DNA of 39,039 nucleotides from Bacillota bacterium (lineage in GTDB: Bacteria; Bacillota; Clostridia; Lachnospirales; Lachnospiraceae): NCBI GenBank assembly GCA_023416695.1, contig JAEZGY010000089.1, positions 1 to 39,039 of the forward strand, in the 5' to 3' direction. Under the pieces are notes generated by a model. It searched no databases. It was given only the letters and a program-made list of their open reading frames with translations, and had not been told where the DNA came from. Positions 15,995-23,647 of the stretch are shown piece by piece. Both the position numbers and the translations under genes were made by a program. Each line of letters starts with the position of its first letter. Position 1 is the stretch's first letter.

Positions 15995-17131
15995 TTCTAT
16001 ATCTTTTTCAGTTACAACTTTTTGTAAAATTCTTATATCCTTATGCAACACTTTTTCAATATAAAACTTCAATCTTTTACCTGCATATGAAACCTCTGAA
16101 TTTTTTATTTGCCAACTATTATTAGAACTATTATTATAAAAAGTCACCACTGTTTTCAAAGCGGCTTTTGGAACTGTAGACTTATATATTTTCCCAGTTT
16201 TTGTTTTATCAAGATAATACCTTGCTACTTGAAAACATAAATTAGTAATTTGTCCATAACTCAAAACTCGATATAATTTCTTAAATTCATCCTCCGCATT
16301 AACAAGAACTTCAAAGCCTAAACCTCTTTCATGCATCATATCCGCAAACCTATCTAACACATCCTCATGCATAATCTCATAAAAAACCTCAAGTTTTTCT
16401 TCTACTGTAGCATCTACATTTTCAAAATATATTCCCTCATTAATGTTATTTATATCATCTTCAGAAAAATTAACATTAACATTATAGGTGACTTTATCAG
16501 GATAATAGCGCGAAGGAAATTTTTCGTCGTCCTTAAAGGAATTGAACGAACTAGTAGGAGATATTGAGATTAATTCTTTCTTCATAAATTCTTTTACAAG
16601 CAAAGAATAATCATTATACTTGTGTCCTAAAATAAATCTTTTAACTTTGCCACCAGTATTAAATATAATTTCCAATAGATTTAATTGTTCTCGCAGATTC
16701 AACATAGAAAAATCAACTTTTAAATGTTCTTTTCCATAAACGGACACAATTAAAGCTCTTTTTTCTTCTTCGATTTGCATTTTTAACTTTTTACAATTTT
16801 CACAAGAGCATACTTTTCTTATCCAAGACACATTATCTACTGGATAGCTAATGTGCGAACAAACTGGACAATATGGATCATCTAGGGATGTTCGGTTTTT
16901 TATCCTCGCAACCATTGGAGAATTACAAAATGGACAATTATCTTTCACCTTTTGCTCCGGCAAATACTTCACCAACTCATTTGTTTTTATGCATAAATTA
17001 TATTTATCAATAATCTGTGCAAGAGTAATTACAGACGAAGAACTCATATAATCATTAAGCAATTTCTTCATCTGATCATCACTCAAATTTAATTCTTTTT
17101 TATTTTCCATATCCTTTATATTCTCTTTCAT
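15992..17131 (-). CDS. Zinc-ribbon hypothetical protein of the mobilisation module
   Basis: This 379-residue protein is not recognised. Near residues 66-93 it has two Cys pairs (CPFC and CPVC) separated by about 22 residues, a zinc ribbon, followed at about 108-113 by CSCENC. The rest is soluble, mixed helix and strand, with an acidic centre. The ATG at 17131 has no good ribosome site and the ATG at 17110 is nearly as likely. Translation may be coupled to the gene upstream, which ends about 50 bases earlier. The zinc ribbon suggests nucleic-acid binding, perhaps with the relaxase complex. Confidence 0.7.
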   Translation of the reverse strand: MKENIKDMENKKELNLSDDQMKKLLNDYMSSSSVITLAQIIDKYNLCIKTNELVKYLPEQKVKDNCPFCNSPMVARIKNRTSLDDPYCPVCSHISYPVDNVSWIRKVCSCENCKKLKMQIEEEKRALIVSVYGKEHLKVDFSMLNLREQLNLLEIIFNTGGKVKRFILGHKYNDYSLLVKEFMKKELISISPTSSFNSFKDDEKFPSRYYPDKVTYNVNVNFSEDDINNINEGIYFENVDATVEEKLEVFYEIMHEDVLDRFADMMHERGLGFEVLVNAEDEFKKLYRVLSYGQITNLCFQVARYYLDKTKTGKIYKSTVPKAALKTVVTFYNNSSNNSWQIKNSEVSYAGKRLKFYIEKVLHKDIRILQKVVTEKDIE

Positions 17132-17149
17132 TTCAAGTTATTAAAACCA

Positions 17150-17174
17150 CAGAAATGGAAAGAAAAATCAATTA
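17150..17174 (-). repeat. Recurring motif, copy B
   Basis: On the minus strand it begins TAATTGATTTTTCTTTCCAT and shares 23 bases exactly with copy C. It lies between the stop of the MobB-like gene and the start of the zinc-finger gene, about 20 bases from that start. Confidence 0.75.
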
Positions 17175-17182
17175 GTTATTCT

Positions 17183-18535
17183 CTACTTCGATAGTCTCGC
17201 CATATCCGCAGCACATGATCTCATCATAAACATTATGGAGATAAATACGCCTATTATAGCAACGACCATCATAATGTTGCAATAGAAATTTCTTCTATCA
17301 TCAGAGGCCATCCCTTGAAACTTATCAATGCTGGAGTAAATAAGTGGAATGATAATGTATCTGATTATTGGAACAGCAATTTGAATTATTAGCCATAACA
17401 ACAATAGGTTTATTTGCGGTGTGAAAGACAGTTCGGAAGAAGCTGCTATAAAAAGAATTGCAGATCCTACCATTATCCATCTGTTTTCTTTATCAAAAGC
17501 TTTTGACGAAAGGTAGATGAAGTTACCACCAAATATAATCACAAGAGGAAGTCCATAAAACAGTAATGCAGATAAAAGCCCAACAATAATGAATACAATC
17601 CAAAATACAATATCAGATGCAATCGAATTTGTAATAAGAGCAGCCAAGTATGTTCCTGATCCGTTGCTCCAAGAAGAAACATACCCCCATCCATCTACTA
17701 TATATTCTTTTATCAATTCACAAACAACCAACACTTCATGTCGGAAATAACTGGACGATAATGCTTGTATAATTAGCCAAACTATACAAAAGACAAATGC
17801 AAGAATATGCCAGGATTCCTTGGCTGCATATTTAGAAGCATAATACTTACGCCATTTTTTCTTGGAAATTTCATTATCATTTTCTAATTCATCTACCTTA
17901 TGAAGTATCATCTGTTCAGCCTTTTTATTGATTTCATCAATCTCATTATCTCTTAATTGCTTCTGCTGTCTGCAATATTCTTCCGCTTTTGCTCTTTCCT
18001 CAGCAGCTAAAATATTATCTCTGGAACATCTATTTGCCACTTCATCCGCTCTGTCATTAGCAGCTTTAATTTTCTTGGAGCAATCATCTCTTAATGACTG
18101 CTCCCTAACTTTTGCAGTTTCCCTTACCTTAGCGAGAAGGTCCTGAGTGGTGGTAAGATCTTCTTTGAGCTTTTCTTGCTCGCTCCTCAGCAGCAAGCCG
18201 TTGTTCTTCCTCAAGGCGTCGTTGTTCTGCGTCAGAGATTGATTGATTTTCTGTGTCTGCAACAACTCTGTTCTGAGTACTGTTAAGGCTGATGTCAGCT
18301 CGGACTTCTCGGATAAGAGATGCTGTATCTTCATCTGGTCTTGAGATCGACCATTCATCAAAAGATTGTCTCTCTCCTCCGTAACTAACCTCAGAGCTTC
18401 CGATTGTTTCATGATAACTTCTTGTTCCACTGATGCATGCTTCAAGTTCTGAGTAGTATTTATCGAGCTGTTCTGCTCGTTCTCGTTCTGCTTTAAGATT
18501 TGTGTGTCTGAGTTCATTCTGTCTATCAAATTCAT
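17183..18535 (-). CDS. MobB-like coiled-coil membrane protein overlapping the relaxase gene
   Basis: The 450-residue protein starts at the ATG ending at 18535, which has AAGGAGG (18545-18551) 9 bases upstream. The upstream in-frame extension lacks such a site. Residues 1-240 are polar and coiled-coil-like with many Glu, Lys, Gln and regular Leu. Residues 250-450 hold several hydrophobic segments (AFVFCIVWLIIQAL, IVFWIVFIIVGLLSALLF, LLLLWLIIQIAVPIIRYIII, MMVVAIIGVFISIMFMM), so it is a membrane protein. The first 407 bases overlap the relaxase gene in another frame, as ColE1-type mob genes do. It could link the relaxosome to the membrane or to a helper conjugation channel; this is inference. 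Confidence 0.75.
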   Translation of the reverse strand: MNLIDRMNSDTQILKQNENEQNSSINTTQNLKHASVEQEVIMKQSEALRLVTEERDNLLMNGRSQDQMKIQHLLSEKSELTSALTVLRTELLQTQKINQSLTQNNDALRKNNGLLLRSEQEKLKEDLTTTQDLLAKVRETAKVREQSLRDDCSKKIKAANDRADEVANRCSRDNILAAEERAKAEEYCRQQKQLRDNEIDEINKKAEQMILHKVDELENDNEISKKKWRKYYASKYAAKESWHILAFVFCIVWLIIQALSSSYFRHEVLVVCELIKEYIVDGWGYVSSWSNGSGTYLAALITNSIASDIVFWIVFIIVGLLSALLFYGLPLVIIFGGNFIYLSSKAFDKENRWIMVGSAILFIAASSELSFTPQINLLLLWLIIQIAVPIIRYIIIPLIYSSIDKFQGMASDDRRNFYCNIMMVVAIIGVFISIMFMMRSCAADMARLSK

Positions 18536-19328
18536 ATAACAATGCCTCCTTGCTAATGTCCAAAGAGAATGTTTTAGAAAGATTACTATCACGAACCTTT
18601 TCACCATTATCATTTTCAAAGGTGATATGTTTCTTAGTATCAGACCATGTTGTATGCCAACCTCTTTCTTCAATTCTCTCTATAAAATCTTCTTTACTGC
18701 AACAATCTTTTATAGACTCGATAACTGCAATAGCACAATCAGCCACGAAGCTTTTTTTTTCGTTATGTTGGAACAAGTTGTATTTATCCTTATTCCAAGC
18801 TGTAACCTGACCTTGTTCTATTTCTGTACCGTCAAAATGTTTACCTTTGACATTTACAGAAAGACCACGTTCCTGACAAAGGCTATTAGTAAATTCTTTC
18901 TGGTGGTCTAGATCACGCTTTGTTTGATGAAGCTTCAAACCATCTAAGTAGGAAACAGAATTTGTTACGATATGGATATGAAGGTGATCCTTATCTTGAT
19001 GAACACCTATTAAGTTCTGATGATCAGGGAAGAATTTATCTACAAATTCTTTTCCTATCTCAAGGCATTGTTCAGGTGTTATCTGTTCATCCTTATGGAA
19101 GCTAATAATGTTATGGGCATACATTCTGCCTGTATCTTTGTTCCATAACTTCTTTTCAGCAAGGAAGGCATTATAGACTCCATCCCAGTTAATAGTCTCT
19201 GGAGAATATGGTCCTGTAATAGCAACATATCCCTCTTTAACTTTTTCATTTCTGAGTATGTATTCAATAACATTTCTCATTGCTCCGTGCGATTTTGTTG
19301 ATTTATTGACAACCTTATTAACTGCCAT
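18129..19328 (-). CDS. mobA: Relaxase (MobA/VirD2 type, MOBP-like)
   Basis: This 399-residue relaxase nicks DNA at oriT for conjugative mobilisation. The N-terminal relaxase domain has the MobA/VirD2 pattern. R-N-V-I-E-Y23 carries the probable catalytic tyrosine, and AHNIISFHKDEQ and then HQDKDHLHIHIVTNSV carry the three-His metal site (H115, H117, H119). The C-terminal third is charged, helical and rich in Glu/Arg (RLEEEQRLAAEERARKAQRR). Its 3' part is shared with the MobB-like gene in another frame. Its start lies inside the end of mobC (52-base overlap), so the two are coupled. GAAAGGA and GAAG before the ATG are weak sites. Confidence 0.92.
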   Translation of the reverse strand: MAVNKVVNKSTKSHGAMRNVIEYILRNEKVKEGYVAITGPYSPETINWDGVYNAFLAEKKLWNKDTGRMYAHNIISFHKDEQITPEQCLEIGKEFVDKFFPDHQNLIGVHQDKDHLHIHIVTNSVSYLDGLKLHQTKRDLDHQKEFTNSLCQERGLSVNVKGKHFDGTEIEQGQVTAWNKDKYNLFQHNEKKSFVADCAIAVIESIKDCCSKEDFIERIEERGWHTTWSDTKKHITFENDNGEKVRDSNLSKTFSLDISKEALLYEFDRQNELRHTNLKAERERAEQLDKYYSELEACISGTRSYHETIGSSEVSYGGERQSFDEWSISRPDEDTASLIREVRADISLNSTQNRVVADTENQSISDAEQRRLEEEQRLAAEERARKAQRRSYHHSGPSR

Positions 19329-19675
19329 AATTCTTCACAATCCTTTCGGAAATTATTGATTTCGGTTGATGTGTTTATCAGTTCTTGAATGGTAGGAAGA
19401 TAATCTTGACTGTTTGCTATATGAGCCATCTGATTAACGTTGGTTGCAAGTCCTCGAAGCTGGCGAACCAGATCGGAAAATGTTTTGCTAATCTCTTTTT
19501 GGACTGCTATCTCGTCAGATGGTGTGATAGTTGCTCCCTTAACAGCACTTATGATGTAAGCTTGTTGGGTGAGACCTGATTCTTCGACACGATTCTGAAG
19601 GAATGCATACTCATTAGCATTCATTCTTATCGTGACGGCTTTGCTTCGTTTTCGCTTTGCTTTTGTATTACTCAT
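19277..19675 (-). CDS. mobC: MobC-family relaxosome accessory protein
   Basis: The 132-residue protein is basic at its start (KAKRKRSKAVTIRMNANEYA), which reads as a ribbon-helix-helix DNA-binding arm. The MobC-type segment LVRQLRGLATNVNQMAHIAN follows at about residues 68-87. AAAGGAAG precedes the ATG. MobC proteins bind near oriT and help the relaxase open the DNA. The gene overlaps the relaxase start by 52 bases and stands directly next to the structured non-coding region, where oriT is expected. Confidence 0.92.
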   Translation of the reverse strand: MSNTKAKRKRSKAVTIRMNANEYAFLQNRVEESGLTQQAYIISAVKGATITPSDEIAVQKEISKTFSDLVRQLRGLATNVNQMAHIANSQDYLPTIQELINTSTEINNFRKDCEELWQLIRLSINQQNRTEQ

Positions 19676-20061
19676 TTCAAAACACTTCCTTTCTAATGGA
19701 TATGGAGTGATGCATACTGTGTAAAATCAGTCGTAACAACTTGTTGCATTGAATGTTCCATATAAGATGCAGACTATGTTGTGGATTATGATGAACAGAC
19801 TAGGTTGCAAGGGTGGAACCTTTGCCGAGGGCTGCAAGGGGCGAGTAGCCCTTTAGCAAAATTGTGGAGGATATGGAGAAAGTTCCGGTGGAAGTTTCGG
19901 AATATCTGTAACTATTTTGTGTGCCCAGGTGTGCAGAGGTTGGAAACCTTGCTGGGGGATCCAAGGGGGCAAAGCCCAGCTGGCAAGTTTAATGGAAGCA
20001 AAAGCCAAAAGGCTTTTTGCTGAAGTGGTGTGTTGTGGCTTGCCACAATGCGAAACTTGCC
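19676..20061. other. Candidate oriT region, non-coding and rich in inverted repeats
   Basis: This part of the 820-base gap upstream of mobC is visibly richer in G and C than its surroundings and has no credible gene. Seen inverted repeats include GCAAGGG/CCTTTGC near 19805-19820, CTTGC-TGGG/CCCA-GCAAG near 19950-19990, AGCAAAAGCC/GGCTTTTTGCT at 19997-20021, and TTGTGGC-TT-GCCACAA at 20033-20048. The place next to mobC and the relaxase gene is where oriT lies in MOBP elements. The nick site cannot be named from the sequence alone. Confidence 0.55.
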
Positions 20062-20110
20062 TATCATTTCAACACCACTTAGAAGCTTAGGCGGTGGTGT
20101 TGAGATGATA
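20062..20110. repeat. 17-bp stem hairpin
   Basis: TATCATTTCAACACCAC (20062-20078) pairs with GTGGTGTTGAGATGATA (20094-20110) with one T-G position. The left arm can instead pair with GAAGTGGTGTGTTG just upstream (20022-20035), so two exclusive structures are possible. Confidence 0.75.
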
Positions 20111-20119
20111 GTGGTCTTG

Positions 20120-20205
20120 CAATAGTATTGATTGTAATGAAGTACGATAATTAGTTTTCCTTCGGGAAAACTGACTATTGTACTGAATGGAATGAGATAC
20201 TATTG
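20120..20205. repeat. Long two-part hairpin with a UUCG tetraloop
   Basis: CAATAGTAT and ATACTATTG form the base (20120-20128 and 20197-20205). The upper stem, 20142-20160 with 20165-20183, pairs 19 positions with only G-T wobbles and is closed by C-TTCG-G, a very stable RNA tetraloop. The wobble pattern suggests selection for structure in RNA or single-stranded DNA. Confidence 0.75.
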
Positions 20206-20308
20206 CCTAGTTTTGAAAGAAGGATACGGAGATTGGAAGGAAAATGGAAGGTCGCTTTGTGGCCTTTCGATTTTCTTGTAATGGTAGTATCCTGACTGAA
20301 AAACTAGG
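20206..20308. repeat. 103-base imperfect inverted repeat
   Basis: CCTAGTTTT/AAAACTAGG, then GGATAC/GTATCC, then GAAAATGGAAGG/CCTTTCGATTTTC pair in order with small bulges. It directly abuts the preceding hairpin. No reading frame in it looks like a gene. Confidence 0.7.
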
Positions 20309-20496
20309 AAGTGCAGATAGAGATGACAAGTTGATTTGCAAGGACTCTTTTATGTCCGGATATTTTAGTTTATTCGCCATATATTCTGTCCGCACTAACA
20401 TATTTATAAGGACACTGATAATTTACAAAAATTTATTTGTAGTGATATGAGTATGTTCGCAACAGTTATGTTGTAGAGCTAGTGCATTCACACATA
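20309..20496. other. AT-rich gap downstream of the RHH gene
   Basis: The sequence between the large stem-loops and the stop of the ribbon-helix-helix gene shows no gene with a ribosome site and no clear terminator. It may hold a promoter for the mob genes on the minus strand. Confidence 0.35.
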
Positions 20497-21075
20497 TTAG
20501 AGAAGTCTTTTTTCTGCAACAGGTCGATAGGTTACACTGAATTGCCCCACTCTCTTATCTGCAAGTTTGTTATCAAGTGCCTGAGATAGTATCGCATCAA
20601 TTACTTTTGACCTTTCCACATTAGAAAGCTTGTCACCAAGAAGCTGGTCAATCTTATCAACCGTATCTTTTGCAAATGTTAGCTTCTTCACTTCGGTTTC
20701 TTTTCTCTTGCCATGTTCGATATAAATAATGGAATCAGAAGCTACCTTATGAGGCTCTGGAGCTTTACCCTCTCTGGTATCAATCACACCTTTTAAAAAA
20801 CCAAGCTCTTTGCAAATATTAGAGAAGTGAGTGTAAGAGAACTGGAACATCTTACTATCGTCATATCCTTTACTATCCATCCAATGAATATTTGCTAGTC
20901 GAAGTTGTTCTTCTCTTGGCAAAGCCCTAAATTCTTCTTCTGAATACTTATTTAAGCTTCTATCAACCTTTGCAGCTCTTTTCTTTCCTTCGTCTACAAC
21001 ATTATCAATTTCTTCGATTATATCGGTGTCCGTATGATTTAATGTTTCGGACATATAAATGTGCTGAAAATCCAT
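20497..21075 (-). CDS. Ribbon-helix-helix-like protein of the plasmid module
   Basis: The 192-residue protein starts at an ATG with AGGTAGG 7 bases upstream. Its middle has a polar region (EEEFRALPREEQLRLANIHW). Its last 60 residues look like a ribbon-helix-helix DNA-binding domain: one strand (VKKLTFAK), then helix DTVDKIDQLLGD and helix SKVIDAILSQALDNKL. It lies between the primase and the mob region. A role in copy control, partition or repression of mob genes is plausible. The family is not recognised beyond this. Confidence 0.6.
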   Translation of the reverse strand: MDFQHIYMSETLNHTDTDIIEEIDNVVDEGKKRAAKVDRSLNKYSEEEFRALPREEQLRLANIHWMDSKGYDDSKMFQFSYTHFSNICKELGFLKGVIDTREGKAPEPHKVASDSIIYIEHGKRKETEVKKLTFAKDTVDKIDQLLGDKLSNVERSKVIDAILSQALDNKLADKRVGQFSVTYRPVAEKRLL

Positions 21076-21346
21076 ATTATTGACCTACCTTTCTATTCCT
21101 ATATATTGAATATGACATTTTTTATAAAAACAAAAAAATACTACTATAAAAGCCCCACAATTTTATATGATACTTTTCAATGATTGCCTCAATATGTTTT
21201 GTAATATTTTAATTGAAACAGAGATAAAAGAAGCTATGGAAGGTTTATAAAAGGATAGGGTCCTGGCATACGCAAAAAAGCTTTTGAAATTACAGAAGAT
21301 GGATGGAGAATAAAAGAATATTACGGAAAAGAAGAAGGGTGGAAAT
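21076..21346 (+). pseudogene. Gene-free gap with a possible coding remnant
   Basis: AT-rich sequence between the RHH gene and the primase stop. On the plus strand, about 21259-21380, an open stretch after a TAG reads GIRKKAFEITEDGWRIKEYY and on into the primase 3' end. It has no start or ribosome site. It may be a remnant of a small gene or chance. The RHH-gene promoter should lie in 21090-21170. Confidence 0.25.
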
Positions 21347-22297
21347 TTATCTCCTGGACTTCAGATCTTCATTCCAATCTTTGAATTTAGGAATGATACA
21401 TTCAAGTTCTGCGTTCCTCTTTCTACACTCTGAACCGGAATTATCATTGTCAACTGCAAGAATAACTCTGCTATGCCTTTTTAATCTATCTATGGCCGGT
21501 TGTTTTGCAGTTCCACCAATAGAAACATAGACAGCATTTTCTTTAATTCCATCAAGCTGATGTAACTCATAAAGACTTATGGCATCAATGGATGATTCAC
21601 ACATATAAACCTTATCTGACTTGCTATTTCCTATCTGGAACCACCAGAAGCCATCTTCTCTAGAGTTTGCAATCATACCTCTATAAGCATCCTTCTTGTA
21701 TCTTTTGCAATCATCCATGCAAGTACACCATTCATGCTCCCCTTTCTGGAAGTTCTGGCATTCGTTCCGGTGTACGCATCTTGCATCTGCATAAGTATTT
21801 GTTCCTCTGCGTTCTCCCCAATTTCTTTCCTTATTAGCGAATATAATATTGTTGTGAGTGTCCTGATAAAGTATTTTAAGGTCAATTAGCATTTTAATAG
21901 TATCTGCTGAAATACCTCTGCTCATAAGAAAAGCATATAACTGTTTGTATGTTGCCTGAATAGGATCTGGAAACTGAGGTGGCATTTTTTCGGGTAGTGA
22001 TTTATGTCTTTTTGATGAAGTATTGTAAGAGGGACCATTCTCTCCACAAAGAGCAAATACTGCATCATCAAGCTGATAACCTAAATGGTTTGTAAGAAAG
22101 TCCAAACTATTGCCCTTTTCATTCGTAGCAAAGTCTATGTAACCGCAGTACCCTTGCTTAATAGAAATGCTACGATTATCTTTTGGATGAATACTTGTAC
22201 CGTCTCTTCTGAAATCTCCGAAATGGTATCTTAAAATAAAGTCATATAAGTTTGCTTTTCGAGCTTGCCGAATTTGTTCTTTACTAAAATGTTGCAT
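21347..22297 (-). CDS. Toprim-domain primase-like protein
   Basis: The 316-residue protein starts at the ATG ending at 22297, after a GGTGATT site. The N-terminal half resembles CHC2/DUF3991-type primase segments (DFILRYHFGDFRRDGTSI, then GNSLDFLTNHLGY) and contains several Cys/His (CVHRNECQNF, CTCMDDC) that may bind zinc. The C-terminal Toprim domain has VYMCESSIDAISL with the conserved Glu, VSIGGTAKQ, and VILAVDNDNSG with the D-x-D pair. KDWNEDL near the end is common in this group. It probably lays primers for plasmid-type replication together with the helicase 43 bases upstream. Confidence 0.88.
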   Translation of the reverse strand: MQHFSKEQIRQARKANLYDFILRYHFGDFRRDGTSIHPKDNRSISIKQGYCGYIDFATNEKGNSLDFLTNHLGYQLDDAVFALCGENGPSYNTSSKRHKSLPEKMPPQFPDPIQATYKQLYAFLMSRGISADTIKMLIDLKILYQDTHNNIIFANKERNWGERRGTNTYADARCVHRNECQNFQKGEHEWCTCMDDCKRYKKDAYRGMIANSREDGFWWFQIGNSKSDKVYMCESSIDAISLYELHQLDGIKENAVYVSIGGTAKQPAIDRLKRHSRVILAVDNDNSGSECRKRNAELECIIPKFKDWNEDLKSRR

Positions 22298-22319
22298 CAA
22301 TAATCACCACTTTAAAAGA

Positions 22320-22346
22320 TACGGAAATGGAAAGAAAAATCAATTA
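22320..22346 (-). repeat. Recurring motif, copy C
   Basis: It begins TAATTGATTTTTCTTTCCAT on the minus strand. It overlaps the stop codon of the DnaB-like gene and ends 23 bases before the primase start. With copy D it forms a 19-of-20 inverted pair around the helicase gene. Confidence 0.75.
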
Positions 22347-23434
22347 AATGGAAGCTCATATCCCTCTGGAACCTGTACAAAACCATCTTTATCTGGAATA
22401 ACGTCTGTATTAAGAAGCTTATTATCCATCGTGGACGTATCCGGTAGGAAATAGTCAAACTGCGGATAGTAAATGAACATGCAACTGTAACTGCTCATTC
22501 CAAAACGGTTCTTTATAGCACAAAGCTCTATACGCCTTGGAATAGCAGCCTTTGCATCCTTTACCTTCTGACGCTTCTCGTTAATTTTTGACTGGCTATT
22601 AAAGATATCATCATGTAGTACTTCTAACTGTAAGCCCCAAACTACGTCAGCGGTATATTCGATACCGCCAGATTCCTTAAAACTTTCAAAGTCGATTTGC
22701 GTCAAATAGTTCTGTCTGTTCAGAGAAGAGTTAACAATTAATACAATCTTATTATTTTCTTGGAGTTGCTTTAATCTCCGAACGTGCATATCAACAGTGT
22801 CCTTAGTAGATATCGTGGCATTATTACTCGCAATAGCCTGAAGATAGTCTATTACGACAACAGGTTTAATCTTTCTCTGCTTAATAAAGTTATTTACATA
22901 CTGTTCAATGTCACTAATAGTAGCTCTGAAGCTGCATTCAACAATTGTAATATTGCTTGCAAATTTATCATATATAGCTACTGCATCAGCTACTCTTTCA
23001 TCACTTCCGTTTTTACGAATTTGGAGAGAGGTCAAAGCTGTATCGGTATTCATCTTAGCCATAATTCTCGATAGACTTTTGGTGGCAAGCTCAAGTGTAC
23101 TCTGTTCCAAACTAAAATAGATAACATGTTCTCCGGATTCTGCTAATTGATCGCTCATCTGATGAACAAATGTAGTTTTTCCTAGCGAACTGATTGCACC
23201 TAATACATATAGACCAGGATAAAGGTTCGTAAGTGCGTCCAAGTTTGCATATCCGGTTTTTGTCTTACTTCCTTCAATAAACTCTGCCATATCAGTAGGC
23301 ATCATGTCATGAAGATATGTTTTCATGTTTGAAGCTTTAAAGGGTAAAGGTAGTGGCGTCTGCTTAGTGGAAGCTGCTTGTGTACTTACGGTATATATAA
23401 TCGGTAGCTCTGTGGAATTCTGTTGTTTGGTCAT
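22340..23434 (-). CDS. DnaB-like replicative helicase / RecA-fold ATPase
   Basis: The 364-residue protein starts at an ATG with AGGAGGT 7 bases upstream. It has Walker A GAISSLGKTT at residues 79-88, a DnaB-type segment VIYFSLEQSTLELATK, Walker B PVVVIDYLQAI at about 191-201, and the QLRRLK-like stretch DMHVRRLKQLQE. The DnaB N-terminal domain is absent, so it corresponds to the C-terminal helicase domain alone, as in several phage and plasmid helicases. It lies between the initiator-like gene and the primase and probably unwinds the origin in this autonomous-type replication module. Confidence 0.9.
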   Translation of the reverse strand: MTKQQNSTELPIIYTVSTQAASTKQTPLPLPFKASNMKTYLHDMMPTDMAEFIEGSKTKTGYANLDALTNLYPGLYVLGAISSLGKTTFVHQMSDQLAESGEHVIYFSLEQSTLELATKSLSRIMAKMNTDTALTSLQIRKNGSDERVADAVAIYDKFASNITIVECSFRATISDIEQYVNNFIKQRKIKPVVVIDYLQAIASNNATISTKDTVDMHVRRLKQLQENNKIVLIVNSSLNRQNYLTQIDFESFKESGGIEYTADVVWGLQLEVLHDDIFNSQSKINEKRQKVKDAKAAIPRRIELCAIKNRFGMSSYSCMFIYYPQFDYFLPDTSTMDNKLLNTDVIPDKDGFVQVPEGYELPFN

Positions 23435-23470
23435 AATGGATACCTCCTGTTATAGTGAGAAAATAAAGAG

Positions 23471-23490
23471 TTTTTCTTTCCATTCCCGTA
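23471..23490 (+). repeat. Recurring motif, copy D (inverted)
   Basis: TTTTTCTTTCCATTCCCGTA lies on the plus strand upstream of the helicase gene, in the opposite orientation to copies A-C, with one mismatch to copy C over 20 bases. Confidence 0.7.
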
Positions 23491-23509
23491 ATTATTTATG
23501 TTATTGTTA

Positions 23510-23541
23510 GCATAGGGCGGAACATAGTGGACGCCCTATGC
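23510..23541. repeat. Perfect 10-bp hairpin in the origin region
   Basis: GCATAGGGCG and CGCCCTATGC enclose a 12-base loop. It lies between the helicase gene and an AT-rich stretch with TAGTATT/AATACTA-type elements (about 23542-23580). No T-run follows on either strand, so it fits an origin element better than a terminator. Confidence 0.65.
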
Positions 23542-23647
23542 CGTTTATTATAGTATTAAAATACTAAAGTATTAGTGCAAACGGAGACAAAGAAAAATGT
23601 CTCTCAACCCCTTGTAAAATCAAGGATTTTGACAATGCTAGAACTTT

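Noticed and set aside
19781..20023. Plus-strand frame of 80 codons in the oriT candidate region
   Set aside because: Rich in Trp/Arg/Gly from the inverted repeats, no ribosome site, and opposite to all neighbouring genes.
20120..20308. Retron non-coding RNA
   Set aside because: The long hairpins resemble msr/msd folds, but no reverse transcriptase gene is present nearby.
20207..20401. Minus-strand frame of 64 codons (internal start MANKLKYPDIKES)
   Set aside because: Its second half lies inside the 103-base inverted repeat and no ribosome site precedes either start, so it is not reported as a gene. The first 20 residues look protein-like, so a short leader peptide cannot be fully excluded.
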